Positions 33,576 through 42,892 of a DNA stretch of 64,000 bases are shown here, piece by piece. The notes beneath the pieces were generated by a model that was given only the letters and a program-made list of their open reading frames with translations, was not told the DNA's origin and searched no databases. The first letter of the stretch is position 1. The number at the start of each line of letters is the position of its first letter. Origin of the DNA: WHSW01 sp963846165 (GTDB lineage: Bacteria; Actinomycetota; Thermoleophilia; Solirubrobacterales; 70-9); the NCBI GenBank assembly GCA_963846165.1, contig CAWJUU010000005.1:930001-994000 (forward strand), in the 5' to 3' direction. The position numbers and the translations under genes are program-made.

Positions 33576-34349
33576 TCAGTCTCGATCTTCGTGCCAGGGG
33601 GTGAGGATGCGGGGGCCCTCGGCGGTGATCGCGACCGTGAACTCGAAGTGGGCGGCGAGCGACCCGTCGGCCGAGTAGACGGCCCAGTTGTCGTCGCCGA
33701 CGCGAACGTCGGGGCCGCCGGCATTGACCATCGGCTCGATCGCCAGCACCATGCCGGGCTCGAGCACCGGGCCCCTGCCGGGCTCGCCGTAGTTGGGCAC
33801 CTGCGGGTCCTCGTGCATGTCGCGGCCGACGCCGTGGCCGACGAGCGAGCGGATCACCGAGAGGCCGTCGGCCTCGACTCGGCGCTGGACCGCGTGGGAG
33901 ACATCGCCGAGGTGGTTGCCGGCCTGCGCCTGCTCGACCGCAGCGAAGAGCGCGGCCTCGGTCGTCTCGAGCAGCTGGCGAGCGGTCGGCGAGACCTCGC
34001 CGACCGGCACCGTGATCGCTGCGTCGCCGACCCAGCCGTCCTTGGTCACGCCGACGTCGATCGAGAGGATGTCGCCACGGCGCAGCTCGTACGGGCCCGG
34101 GATCCCGTGGACCACCATCGAGTTCGGCGAGGCGCAGATCGAGCCAGGGAAGCCCCGATAGCCCAGGAACGAGGGCTCGGCCTCCTGTGAGGCGATGAAG
34201 CGCTCGGCGGCGAGGTCGAGGTCGTCGGTGGTGACGCCGGCGCGGACCTTGGAGCGCAGCATCTTCAGGCACCGCGACTGGATCGCCCCGGCGGCGGCCA
34301 TCTGCTCGATCTGCTCGGGCGTCTTGAGGATGATCCCGTTGCGATACAT
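33576..34349 (-). CDS. map: Methionine aminopeptidase, type I
   Basis: The 257-residue enzyme removes the initiator Met. Metal ligands are visible in LSIDVGVTKDGWVGDAAITV (two Asp), LVGHGVGRDMHEDPQVPNYG (His), GMVLAIEPMVN (Glu) and HFEFTVAIT (last Glu). The start MYRNGIILKTPEQ shares one base with the adk stop (TGATG), so the two are translationally coupled. Confidence 0.96.
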   Translation of the reverse strand: MYRNGIILKTPEQIEQMAAAGAIQSRCLKMLRSKVRAGVTTDDLDLAAERFIASQEAEPSFLGYRGFPGSICASPNSMVVHGIPGPYELRRGDILSIDVGVTKDGWVGDAAITVPVGEVSPTARQLLETTEAALFAAVEQAQAGNHLGDVSHAVQRRVEADGLSVIRSLVGHGVGRDMHEDPQVPNYGEPGRGPVLEPGMVLAIEPMVNAGGPDVRVGDDNWAVYSADGSLAAHFEFTVAITAEGPRILTPWHEDRD

Positions 34350-35023
34350 CAGAGTTCCTCTTCCATCTTCAACGTAGCGAGGAGCGCTCTGATCCGGTCG
34401 CTGACCTCGTCGGCGGGCAGGGTCCCGTCGACCCGCTTGAGCAGCCCGCGACCCTCGTAGTAGGCGATCAGCGGCTCGGTCTTGGAGTGGTACTCCTCGA
34501 GCCGGCGGCGGATCACCTCGGGCTTGTCGTCGTCGCGGACCTCGAGCGGGGCGCCGCATACGTCGCAGATCCCCTCGTTCTTGGGCGGATCGAATTCGAC
34601 GTGGAAGACGTGGCCGTTCTTGGTGCACGTGCGCCGGCCACCGAGCCGCCGCACCACCTCCTCGTCGGGAACCTCGATCAGCACCGCGACCGAGAGCTGG
34701 CGCCCGAGCTCGTCGAGCTTGGCGGCGAGCTCCTCGGCCTGCGGCTCGGTGCGCGGAAAGCCGTCGAGGATGAAGCCGTCCTCGGCCTCCTTTTGGACGA
34801 TCCGCTCGGCGATCAGGCCGACCATCACCTCGTCAGGAACGAGGTCGCCGCGTTCCATGTACTCCTTCGCCTGGCGGCCGATCTCGGTTCCGTTGCGGAC
34901 CGCCGCCCTGAGGATGTCGCCGGTCGCGTGATAGGGGAGCCGGAAGTCCTCCTGCAAACGCTCGCCCTGGGTGCCCTTGCCGGAGCCGGGCGGTCCGAGA
35001 AGGATGAGATTGAGCTCCGACAT
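34349..35023 (-). CDS. adk: Adenylate kinase
   Basis: The 224-residue enzyme interconverts ATP, ADP and AMP. It starts MSELNLILLGPPGSGKGTQG (P-loop), has DGFILDGFPRT, and carries a long LID domain with zinc-type residues (CTKNGHVFHV and CDVCGAPLEV). Normally it follows secY directly. Here about 1.2 kb containing a dead gene intervenes, and a TAnnnT element lies 10 nt before the ATG, so adk probably has its own promoter. Confidence 0.96.
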   Translation of the reverse strand: MSELNLILLGPPGSGKGTQGERLQEDFRLPYHATGDILRAAVRNGTEIGRQAKEYMERGDLVPDEVMVGLIAERIVQKEAEDGFILDGFPRTEPQAEELAAKLDELGRQLSVAVLIEVPDEEVVRRLGGRRTCTKNGHVFHVEFDPPKNEGICDVCGAPLEVRDDDKPEVIRRRLEEYHSKTEPLIAYYEGRGLLKRVDGTLPADEVSDRIRALLATLKMEEEL

Positions 35024-35033
35024 GGGTCGGAAG

Positions 35034-35039
35034 AGCCTA
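35034..35039 (-). promoter_or_regulatory. -10 element in front of adk
   Basis: TAGGCT on the minus strand ends 10 nt before the adk ATG, with no ribosome binding site between. It fits the near-leaderless promoter layout seen elsewhere in the window and could restart transcription after the interruption between secY and adk. Confidence 0.45.
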
Positions 35040-35089
35040 GAGGTTGCGCGCCTGAGCCGGCACGTGCGAGGCGCGCTCGAACGGGCCGG

Positions 35090-36055
35090 CTGACGACCCA
35101 TGCTGAATCCTCGACCACCTGCCAATACGTCAACGCCAGCAAATCGTAGCCCGCGAGCCTCAGCCGGCCCAGCTTTGCGTGGTCGCGCTCGAAGGTGGTG
35201 CGGTCGCTGTGGTAGGCGTATCCGTCGAGCTCGACCACGAGTCCGGCCTCGGGCCAGTAGGCGTCGACGAGGAATCCCTGCGACGAGGACGTTCGACCCG
35301 TGGCGCCGGCAGTCCCGCTCTCGCGGATCAGGTCGAGGAAGAGACGCTCGAGCTCGGACTCCGCCTCGGCCGCCGGCCCGGCGTCGTAGGCGAGCAGCGC
35401 GTTCAGCGCACCGACGCCGCGGCGGCCGTTGCTCGCGCGCAAGCAGGGCGTGGATCGCGCGGACGTCGAGCTTGCGAAGGCGGCGCTGGCAACTTCTCGT
35501 CGTGCACGCCAGAGCGGCGCCGATCCCACCGTCCCTTGGACAGCCCGTGAGGGTCGTGGCACCTCGGCGAGGTCGGGCAACGTGCGCAGGACGGACGTTG
35601 AGTCGACGGACCCCGTGCAGGCGCTCGCGGTCGTCGGGAGGGATGCGGGATCGGTGACGGGATCAGTCCCTGGCGGGGCGCAAGGCCGGCGCGGGCGTCC
35701 ATGGTGACGTGGCGGGCCGTCGGCGCGCGCTGAGCCGAATATCCCAGAGCCACTGCGGCATCTTGGTGGCTGAGGGCGTCCGCGACCGAAGGCGAGCCCG
35801 GCCGCCATCCACCTGCCCCGCAGTGTGAGGTCCGATGGCCGACCGCGGCGACCCCGCCGTGCATTCGACCAGCACCGCAGCGAGGCGCTCAGCGTGCAGA
35901 GCCCCGTCCGGCGAGGACGCGTGCCGCGTCTACGCTCACCGGGCTCGGGCCTAACGGCGTCCAGCGTGATCGAGCGCCTGACCGGCGCACGTGACACCCC
36001 GCCATGATGACGCCCCGCGAGCGCCGCTAGCCGCCGATCACGCTCCGCCGGCCCC
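35090..36055 (-). pseudogene. Degraded DUF559 / AbiEi-type protein gene
   Basis: Pieces of a known actinobacterial protein type appear in the right order but in different frames: RRLAALAGRHHGGVSRAPV and SITLDAV (N-terminal AbiEi-like HTH), VAAVGHRTSH and LRGRWMAAGLAFG, ALSHQDAAVAL, RLRKLDVRAIHALLAR, RRGVGALNALLAYDAGP. Last comes the DUF559 nuclease-like core LVVELDGYAYHSDRTTFERD with LAGYDLLALTYWQVVED. At least five frame changes are needed. The C-terminus fades into the adk promoter. Intact relatives are linked to type IV toxin-antitoxin or abortive-infection systems. No partner gene remains. Confidence 0.75.
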
Positions 36056-36065
36056 CGATGCCCGG

Positions 36066-36114
36066 GGGGTTGGTCGATTTTCGCGTCGCCTGGACCTGTT
36101 TTTCGACCAACCCC
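36066..36114. repeat. Long-armed hairpin downstream of secY
   Basis: GGGGTTGGTCG at 36066-36076 pairs perfectly with CGACCAACCCC at 36104-36114 across a 27-nt loop that holds T-rich stretches. It lies about 150 nt beyond the secY stop, at the edge of the DUF559 remnant. It may terminate the spc operon or mark one end of the inserted segment. Confidence 0.5.
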
Positions 36115-36267
36115 AGGCATCGGAGCCAGCACGCGGCCGATAACGCGTACGTGGCGTGCAAGAAGGTGGCGAGAGGCGCGACCTCCCGCACAACACCTGC
36201 GCAACCGCCTACCCAGCCCCGTAAGCGCCCAGCACCGCCGGCGGGACGGAGCGGCGCTTGCGGGGCG

Positions 36268-37539
36268 CTACTTCAAGAAGCCCTCGTAGTTGCGCATCAT
36301 CAGCTGGGCCTCGAGCTGCTTGACCGTGTCGAGGGCGACGCCGACGACGATCAGGATCGAGGTGCCGCCGAAGTAGAAGTTGGCAGAGGTCTGATTGATC
36401 AGGATCGTCGGCAGGGCGGCGACGGCGCCGAGGTAGAGCGCGCCGGGGAACGTCAGCCGCGAGAGGATCCGATCGAGGTACTCGGCCGTTGGCCGGCCCG
36501 GTCTCACCCCGGGGATGAACCCGCCGTACTTCTTCAGGTTGTCGGCCTGGTCGACCGGGTTGAAGGTGACCGCGGTGTAGAAGTAGGTGAAGACGACGAT
36601 GAAGAAGGTCTGGCCGACGATGTAGGCCCAGCCATTGGGAGAGAAGAAAGCTGCGAAGTCGAGCGCGGCGGGCGTGTTGAGGAGTTGCCCGATCGTCGGC
36701 GGGAAGGCCATTATCGAGGCGGCGAAGATGACCGGGATCACGCCGGCCATATTCACTCGAAGTGGCAGGTAGGTCGAGCCCCCGGTGGTCATTCGCCTGC
36801 CGACCACGCGTTTGGCGTACTGGACGGGGATCCGCCGCTGGCCCTCCTGGACGAAGACGATCCCGACGATCACCCCGAGGGCGACGAAGGGCATCATCAC
36901 GACGAAGACCTGGTCGGGGTTGTTCCACCAGCTCGAGATCCCGGGCACGAGCCCGGCCGTGATCGAGGCGAAGATCATCAGGCTGATCCCGTTCCCGACC
37001 CCGCGCTGGGTGATCAGCTCACCGAGCCACATCAGCAGGGTCGTGCCCGCGGTCAGCGAGATCACGATCAGGAACACCTTGCCGAAGGTCAACTCTCCGA
37101 CCACGCTCGTGCCCTCGGCGTTCTGGAAGCTCTGGAACAGGAAGACGTAGCCGAGTGATTGGCCGAACGCCAGACCGACCGTGAGGTAGCGCGTGTACTG
37201 GGTGATCTTCTGCTGGCCGACCTCGCCCTCCTTCTGCAGGCGTTCGAGGGCCGGCACCACCACCGTCAGCAGCTGGAGGATGATCGAGGCGGTGATGTAG
37301 GGCATGATCCCGAGCGCGAACAGCGACAGGCGCTGGAGGCTGCCGCCCGAGAACAGGTTGAGGAACCCGAGCACGTTGTTGCCGGTGAAGTTGTCCTCGA
37401 TCGACTCGATCGTGTCGACGTCGACCCCTGGCGCCGGGATGTAGGCGCCGAGCCGGTAGAGCAACAGCATCGCCAGGGTGAACGCGATCTTCCGGCGAAT
37501 CTCCGGGACCGCGAAAGCGTTGGCGATCGTCCGCAGCAA
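36268..37539 (-). CDS. secY: Preprotein translocase subunit SecY
   Basis: The 423-residue channel protein has ten membrane spans. Family signatures include AFTLAMLLLYRLGAYIPAPG near the N-terminus, the plug and second helix region ALGIMPYITASIILQL, and GTTLLMWLGELITQRGVGNG. It forms the export channel with SecE and SecG. It follows rplO by 3 nt. The usual adk partner is displaced downstream. Confidence 0.97.
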   Translation of the reverse strand: MLRTIANAFAVPEIRRKIAFTLAMLLLYRLGAYIPAPGVDVDTIESIEDNFTGNNVLGFLNLFSGGSLQRLSLFALGIMPYITASIILQLLTVVVPALERLQKEGEVGQQKITQYTRYLTVGLAFGQSLGYVFLFQSFQNAEGTSVVGELTFGKVFLIVISLTAGTTLLMWLGELITQRGVGNGISLMIFASITAGLVPGISSWWNNPDQVFVVMMPFVALGVIVGIVFVQEGQRRIPVQYAKRVVGRRMTTGGSTYLPLRVNMAGVIPVIFAASIMAFPPTIGQLLNTPAALDFAAFFSPNGWAYIVGQTFFIVVFTYFYTAVTFNPVDQADNLKKYGGFIPGVRPGRPTAEYLDRILSRLTFPGALYLGAVAALPTILINQTSANFYFGGTSILIVVGVALDTVKQLEAQLMMRNYEGFLK

Positions 37540-37542
37540 GCG

Positions 37543-38037
37543 CTAGCCCTCGATCAGCTCGGCCGTTCCTCCGGCCTTCTCGATCTTCTCGCGCGCGCTC
37601 GCGCTGAAGGCATGAGCGCGGACGGTGAGCTTGGTCGAGAGCTCGCCGCGGCCGAGGATCTTGACCGGGGTCCGGCGCTTGGCCAGACCGGCCTCGCGGA
37701 GGCTCTCGGGGGTGACCTCGGCGCCGGCGTCGAAGCGGGCCTCGAGCTCGGCGACGTTGACCGGCTGCGTGTGCGTGCGGAAGCGCTCGAACGGCATCGA
37801 CTTCTTCATGTGCGGGCCGCGCAGCTTGCGCATCCGCATGTGGATCGGGTTCTGGCCGCCCTCGTAGCCGCGCTTGGACTTGGCGCCTGAACGCGCGCCG
37901 GCGCCCTTATGGCCTCGTCCCGCGGTCTTGCCGGTGCCCGAGCCCTTGCCGCGGCCGAGCCGCTTGCGCGCCTGGCGCGAGCCGGGCTTCGGCCGGATCG
38001 AATGCAGCCCGATCTCCTCGGGTTCGAGGCGCGCCAT
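37543..38037 (-). CDS. rplO: 50S ribosomal protein L15
   Basis: The 164-residue protein has the Gly/Arg-rich N-terminal extension KRLGRGKGSGTGKTAGRGHK that threads into 23S rRNA, GYEGGQNPIHMRMRKLRG, and the C-terminal globular part ending KIEKAGGTAELIEG. It sits 5 nt after rpmD. Confidence 0.97.
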   Translation of the reverse strand: MARLEPEEIGLHSIRPKPGSRQARKRLGRGKGSGTGKTAGRGHKGAGARSGAKSKRGYEGGQNPIHMRMRKLRGPHMKKSMPFERFRTHTQPVNVAELEARFDAGAEVTPESLREAGLAKRRTPVKILGRGELSTKLTVRAHAFSASAREKIEKAGGTAELIEG

Positions 38038-38042
38038 CAGTG

Positions 38043-38216
38043 CTACTTCACCTCGACGAGATGTGAGACGACGCGGATCATCCCCTGCAGCTGCGGGGTG
38101 TCGGTCATCGTCGACTCGCGGCCGATCCGGCCGAGTCGCAGCGACTCGAGCGTTGCCCGCTGCTTCGGGGTCGTCCCGTTCGCGGAGCGAACCTGCTTCA
38201 GAGTGACCTCAGCCAT
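38043..38216 (-). CDS. rpmD: 50S ribosomal protein L30
   Basis: The 57-residue protein reads MAEVTLKQVRSANGTTPKQR, then LESLRLGRIGRESTMTD and MIRVVSHLVEVK, matching the L30 ferredoxin-like fold. Its start lies inside the end of rpsE (19-bp overlap). Position and length are standard. Confidence 0.95.
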   Translation of the reverse strand: MAEVTLKQVRSANGTTPKQRATLESLRLGRIGRESTMTDTPQLQGMIRVVSHLVEVK

Positions 38217-38920
38217 CGGAGCGCTCCTCGCGCCGGGCCTTCCTCCCCCGGGGCCGGCTCGGCCGGCCGAGCCGGCTCGGTGGCCGGAGCCTCCTCGGCG
38301 GCGGCGGCCGGCTCGGCGACCACCGCCACGGGCTCGGGCGCGCCTTCGGTCGCCGCGCCGTTGGCCTGCTTGGCCGCGGCCTCCGCGGCCTCCTTGAGGT
38401 CGAGGCCGAGCACCTGCTTGATCGAGAGCCCCCGCAGCTTCGCCAGGTCCTCGGGGCGGCGCAGACCGGTCAGGCCCTCCATCGTCGCCTTGACGAGGTT
38501 GATCGGGTTCTGGGTGCCGATCGACTTCGAGAGCACGTCGCGAATCCCGGCGAGCTCGAGCACGGCGCGGACCCCGCCGCCGGCGATCACCCCGGTACCG
38601 GGGCTCGCCGGGCGCAGGACCACATGCCCGGCGCCGAAGCGGCCGATCGTCCGGTGCGGGATCGTCTGGCCGAACTTCGGCACCCGGACGAGGCTCTTGC
38701 GCGCGTTCTCGACCGCCTTCTGGATCGCCAGCGGGACCTCGCGAGCCTTGCCGTAGCCGATCCCGACGACGTCGTTCTCGTCGCCGACGGCGACCAGGGC
38801 GGTGAACGAGAAGCGCCGGCCACCCTTGACCACCTTGGCGACGCGGTTGATCTCGATCACCCGCTCCTGGAGGTCGAGCCCCTGCGGGCTGACCGTTTCG
38901 ATGTCGTAGCTCGTTTTCAC
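38198..38920 (-). CDS. rpsE: 30S ribosomal protein S5 with acidic Ala/Pro/Glu tail
   Basis: The first 170 or so residues are S5 (VIEINRVAKVVKGGRRFSFT, then GIGYGKAREVPLAIQKAVEN), important for decoding accuracy. Unlike typical S5 of about 165-170 residues, the protein is 240 long, with a tail such as EPAAAAEEAPATEPARPAEP. The last codons overlap the rpmD start by 19 bp. The start is GTG. Confidence 0.95.
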   Translation of the reverse strand: MKTSYDIETVSPQGLDLQERVIEINRVAKVVKGGRRFSFTALVAVGDENDVVGIGYGKAREVPLAIQKAVENARKSLVRVPKFGQTIPHRTIGRFGAGHVVLRPASPGTGVIAGGGVRAVLELAGIRDVLSKSIGTQNPINLVKATMEGLTGLRRPEDLAKLRGLSIKQVLGLDLKEAAEAAAKQANGAATEGAPEPVAVVAEPAAAAEEAPATEPARPAEPAPGEEGPARGALRWLRSL

Positions 38921-38939
38921 GTCAGATCAAGGTAGCGAC

Positions 38940-39293
38940 TCAGAACTGGAGCCCGCCCTCGCGCGCGCCCTCGGCGAGCGCCCGGACACGGCCGTGGTAG
39001 CGGTAGCCGCCGCGGTCGAAGACGCAGGTGGTCACACCGGCGTCCTTGGCGCGCTGTGCGACCAGCGCGCCGACTTTCTTCGCCTGCTCCATCGGCTCGA
39101 GCTTGCGCAGCTCGGGCTCGATCCAGTTGACCGCAACGACCGTGTGGCCGCTGTCGTCGTCGATCAGCTGTGCGAACACGCCCCGGTTGGAGCGGAACAC
39201 CGAGAGCCGCGGGCGCTCGGCGCTGCCGCGGATCTTCGCCCGCACGCGCCGGCGGCGGCGCAGCCGCTGTTGTGGCTTGGTCATGACCGTCAT
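38940..39293 (-). CDS. rplR: 50S ribosomal protein L18
   Basis: I start at MTVMTKPQQRLRRRRRVRAK (117 residues), 4 nt after the rplF stop; the second Met is the alternative. The core RPRLSVFRSNRGVFAQLIDD and the end FDRGGYRYHGRVRALAEGAR are diagnostic. It binds 5S rRNA. Confidence 0.95.
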   Translation of the reverse strand: MTVMTKPQQRLRRRRRVRAKIRGSAERPRLSVFRSNRGVFAQLIDDDSGHTVVAVNWIEPELRKLEPMEQAKKVGALVAQRAKDAGVTTCVFDRGGYRYHGRVRALAEGAREGGLQF

Positions 39294-39297
39294 CGAC

Positions 39298-39831
39298 CTA
39301 GGCCCTCTTGCCGACCTTGCGGCGGACGTGCTCGCCCTCATAGCGGATCCCCTTGCCCTTGTAGGGCTCGGGTGGGCGCACACGCCTGATCCGGGCCGCG
39401 GTCTCGCCGACGAGCTGCTTGTCGATCCCGCGCACGATCAGCTGAGTCGGCTGCGGGACCTCGAACTCGATCCCGTCGGGGGCGCCGATCGAAACCGTGT
39501 GCGAGTAGCCGACGCTGAGCTCGAGCGCCTTGCCCTGCAGCTTGGCGCGGTAGCCGACACCCTGGATCTCGAGCCGCTTCTCGAAGCCGTCGGTGACTCC
39601 CTCGACCATGTTCGCGACCAGGCTCCGGGTGAGCCCGTGAAGGGCGCGGTCCTGGCCGCGGTCGGTCGGCCGCTTGACGGTCACGGTGCCGCCGTCCTCG
39701 ACCACCTCCATCCGCGGGCTGACGGTCTGCGCGAGCTCGCCCTTGGGGCCGTTGACGGTCACGCGGCCGGGGCCGACGCTCACGGTCACGCCCTCGGGAA
39801 CGGCGATCGGTTGTCTTCCAATTCGGCTCAT
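39298..39831 (-). CDS. rplF: 50S ribosomal protein L6
   Basis: The 177-residue protein begins MSRIGRQPIAVPEGVTVSVG and contains the duplicated L6 domains with the conserved C-terminal RRVRPPEPYKGKGIRYEGEH. It lies near the factor-binding site of the large subunit. Standard position between rpsH and rplR. Confidence 0.97.
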   Translation of the reverse strand: MSRIGRQPIAVPEGVTVSVGPGRVTVNGPKGELAQTVSPRMEVVEDGGTVTVKRPTDRGQDRALHGLTRSLVANMVEGVTDGFEKRLEIQGVGYRAKLQGKALELSVGYSHTVSIGAPDGIEFEVPQPTQLIVRGIDKQLVGETAARIRRVRPPEPYKGKGIRYEGEHVRRKVGKRA

Positions 39832-39870
39832 GATTCAGCAGGTAGCAGGGAGCAGGCAGAGCCCGCTCGC

Positions 39871-40266
39871 CTACCAAACGTAGGCTACGACCTCCCCGCC
39901 GACGCCCTTCGCGGTTGCCTCGTGGCCGGTCATCACGCCGGTCGAGGTGGAGACGATCGCGGTCCCCATCCCTCCCTGCACCCGTGGAACGTCGCTGCGG
40001 GCGACGTAGCGGCGGCGCCCGGGACGCGAGATCCGGCTCATGCCGCTGATCACCGGGCGGCGATCGTCGGTGTACTTGAGCTGGATCCGGATCACCTCGC
40101 CGACCGCGGTCGGCTCGACCTCATAGCCGCTGATGTAGCCCTGCTCGGTGAGGATGCGGCTGAGCTCCTTCTTCAGGCGCGATGCGGGTATCTCGACCTC
40201 GGTGTGGTCGGCCGCCAGCGCGTTGCGCACTCGGGTCAGGTAGTCGGAAATCGGATCGGTGAGCAT
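39871..40266 (-). CDS. rpsH: 30S ribosomal protein S8
   Basis: The 131-residue protein starts MLTDPISDYLTRVRNALAAD and ends with the S8 C-terminal motif GTAIVSTSTGVMTGHEATAK. It binds the central domain of 16S rRNA and in many bacteria represses the spc operon. Confidence 0.97.
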   Translation of the reverse strand: MLTDPISDYLTRVRNALAADHTEVEIPASRLKKELSRILTEQGYISGYEVEPTAVGEVIRIQLKYTDDRRPVISGMSRISRPGRRRYVARSDVPRVQGGMGTAIVSTSTGVMTGHEATAKGVGGEVVAYVW

Positions 40267-40275
40267 GCTCTCGTC

Positions 40276-40463
40276 CTACCAGCTCGCCTTGTTCATCCCG
40301 GGCACGTAGCCGCGGTGAGCGGCCTCGCGCAAGCAGATTCGGCAGAGGCCGAACTTGCGGTAGTAGGCGCGCGACCGGCCGCAACGGCGGCAGCGGTTGT
40401 ACGCGCGTGTCTTGTACTTCGACTTGTTGCGCTGCTGGCGAATTCGCTGTGACGTCTTGGCCA

Positions 40464-40464
<1 letters not shown>
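40276..40464 (-). CDS. rpsZ: 30S ribosomal protein S14, zinc-binding type
   Basis: The 62-residue protein has the short type-Z form with CRRCGRSRAYYRKFGLCRIC, four Cys that hold zinc. It overlaps the rplE stop by one base (TAATG). Together with zinc forms of S4 and L36 it shows a zinc-type ribosome. Confidence 0.96.
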
Positions 40465-41267
<803 letters not shown>

Positions 41268-41275
41268 GGGCGTAT

Positions 41276-41614
41276 CTACTCGATCGCTTTGCCGGTTCGC
41301 TTTGCGTACCGCTGGCGACTGCCGTCGTCGCTCGTGCGGATGCCGACCCGAGTGGGCTTGTTGTCGGTCGGGTCGATCAGCATGACGTTGGAGACGTCGA
41401 TCGGACCCTCGTGGTCGATGATGCCACTCGACTGGGCCTTCTGGGTGTCCTTGACCGAGCGCGGCTTGGTGTGGCGCTTGTGAATGTTGAGGCCCTCGAC
41501 GTAAACGCGGCGGCGGGCAGGCTCGGTGCGCAGCACGCGACCGCTCTTGCCCTTGTCCTTGCCCGCGATCAGGACGACCGTGTCGTCCTTGCGGATGTGC
41601 ATCGCCTTGGGCAT
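41276..41614 (-). CDS. rplX: 50S ribosomal protein L24
   Basis: The 112-residue protein has the KOW motif KDDTVVLIAGKDKGKSGRVL and the continuation VEGLNIHKRHTKP, diagnostic for L24, an assembly initiator of the large subunit. It follows rplN by 3 nt. Confidence 0.97.
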   Translation of the reverse strand: MPKAMHIRKDDTVVLIAGKDKGKSGRVLRTEPARRRVYVEGLNIHKRHTKPRSVKDTQKAQSSGIIDHEGPIDVSNVMLIDPTDNKPTRVGIRTSDDGSRQRYAKRTGKAIE

Positions 41615-41617
41615 CGC

Positions 41618-41986
41618 TCAGAGGACCTCCGGGGCGAGGGAGACGATCTTCATGAAGTTGCGCTCGCGCAGCTCGCGCGCGACCGGGCCGAAGATGCGCG
41701 TCCCGCGCGGGTTGTTCTGCGGGTCGATCAGCACCGCGGCGTTCTCGTCGAAGGCGATGTAGGTGCCGTCGGCGCGGCCGAGCTGCTTGCGGGTGCGGAC
41801 GACGACCGCCTGAACGACCTCGCCCTTGCGCACGCCGCCGTGCGGGGTCGCATGCTTGACCGTCGCCGTGATCACGTCGCCGACGCCGGCATAGCGGCGG
41901 TGCGAGCCGCCCTTGACGCGGATGCAGAGGATCTCGCGCGCACCCGAGTTGTCGGCCACCTTGAGCCGCGACTCCTGCTGGATCAT
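41618..41986 (-). CDS. rplN: 50S ribosomal protein L14
   Basis: The 122-residue protein runs MIQQESRLKVADNSGAREIL and contains the L14 motif TYIAFDENAAVLIDPQNNPR. It sits at the subunit interface. Standard position after rpsQ. Confidence 0.98.
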   Translation of the reverse strand: MIQQESRLKVADNSGAREILCIRVKGGSHRRYAGVGDVITATVKHATPHGGVRKGEVVQAVVVRTRKQLGRADGTYIAFDENAAVLIDPQNNPRGTRIFGPVARELRERNFMKIVSLAPEVL

Positions 41987-41990
41987 CGGC

Positions 41991-42686
41991 TCACCTGGCC
42001 TTCTCCAGGACCTCGACCAGGCGCCAGCGCTTGCTGCGCGAGAGCGGGCGCGACTCGATCACACGGACCAGGTCGCCCTCGTTCGCCTCGTTGGCCTCGT
42101 CGTGCGCGTGCACAGTCGAGGATTGCCGGACGATCTTCTCGTAGCGCGGATGCCGACGGACGACATCCAGGCGGACGGTGATCGTCTTGTCGGCCTGGCT
42201 CGAAACGACGGTGCCCTGGCGGACCGCCTTCGTGCCCTCGACCCGCTCGGCGCGCGGAGTGCCTTCGCCGGCCTGGTGCTTGGCGCGGGCGCGGGCGCGC
42301 CCGCGGCGGCGCGCGACCGCCTTCGAGCTGCGGCGCTCGGCGCGCTCAGCTGCGCGCTGCTCCGCGGAGCGCTGCGGCAACGCCTCGCCGGCGTACTGAG
42401 CACGCTCGAGCTTCCGCTTCTGCTTCGGGGTCAAGGAATCACCGCCGTCCGCCTCCTCAGCTTCGCCACCGGGGGTGGCCGGGTCCGCTTCGGGCTCGGG
42501 TGTCGGCTCTTCGGCGGCAGGCTCCTCGGCCTCGGGCTCCTCGACTGGGGCCTCCGCGGCCGCCGGCTCGTCGGCGGGGGCTTCTTCGGCGGCAGGGGCC
42601 TCCGCGGCCTCGTCGGCCTCGGCCTGCGGCTCCTCGGCCTCAGGCGTCTCTTGATCTGTCGTCTCTGTCTTCTCTTCTTCGCTCAT
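41991..42686 (-). CDS. rpsQ: 30S ribosomal protein S17 with long acidic N-terminus
   Basis: The last 80 residues are S17 (GTKAVRQGTVVSSQADKTIT, then SSTVHAHDEANEANEGDLVR). They are preceded by about 150 residues of low complexity, first very acidic (EEPEAEEPAAEEPTPEPEAD) and then basic (KAVARRRGRARARAKHQ). The far-upstream ATG overlaps the rpmC stop by 4 bp (ATGA), which supports the long form. Typical S17 is about 80-90 residues. Confidence 0.93.
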   Translation of the reverse strand: MSEEEKTETTDQETPEAEEPQAEADEAAEAPAAEEAPADEPAAAEAPVEEPEAEEPAAEEPTPEPEADPATPGGEAEEADGGDSLTPKQKRKLERAQYAGEALPQRSAEQRAAERAERRSSKAVARRRGRARARAKHQAGEGTPRAERVEGTKAVRQGTVVSSQADKTITVRLDVVRRHPRYEKIVRQSSTVHAHDEANEANEGDLVRVIESRPLSRSKRWRLVEVLEKAR

Positions 42687-42892
42687 CGAAGTTCCTTATC
42701 GACGTCGATGCCGCGCTCGCGGGCGATCGTGATCAAACGGGCCATGTCGCGGCGGGACTCGCGCAGCCCGGCGGTGTTCTCGAGCTCTCCGGTCGCGTGG
42801 CGAAAGCGGAGGTTGAACGCCTCCTCGCGCGCATCCTTGAGCGCCTGCACCAGGTCCTGGTCACCGAGCGCGTGCACGTCGGAGGCCCTCAC
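42683..42892 (-). CDS. rpmC: 50S ribosomal protein L29
   Basis: The 69-residue two-helix protein (RASDVHALGDQDLVQALKDA, then NLRFRHATGELENTAGLRES and RRDMARLITIARERG) is L29, near the nascent-chain exit. The GTG start overlaps the rplP stop by 4 bp (GTGA). Confidence 0.95.
   Translation of the reverse strand: MRASDVHALGDQDLVQALKDAREEAFNLRFRHATGELENTAGLRESRRDMARLITIARERGIDVDKELR

Noticed and set aside
34825..36204. 459-codon frame treated as one intact gene
   Set aside because: It overlaps the adk start, and recognisable DUF559 pieces jump between frames, so it is a pseudogene read through by chance.
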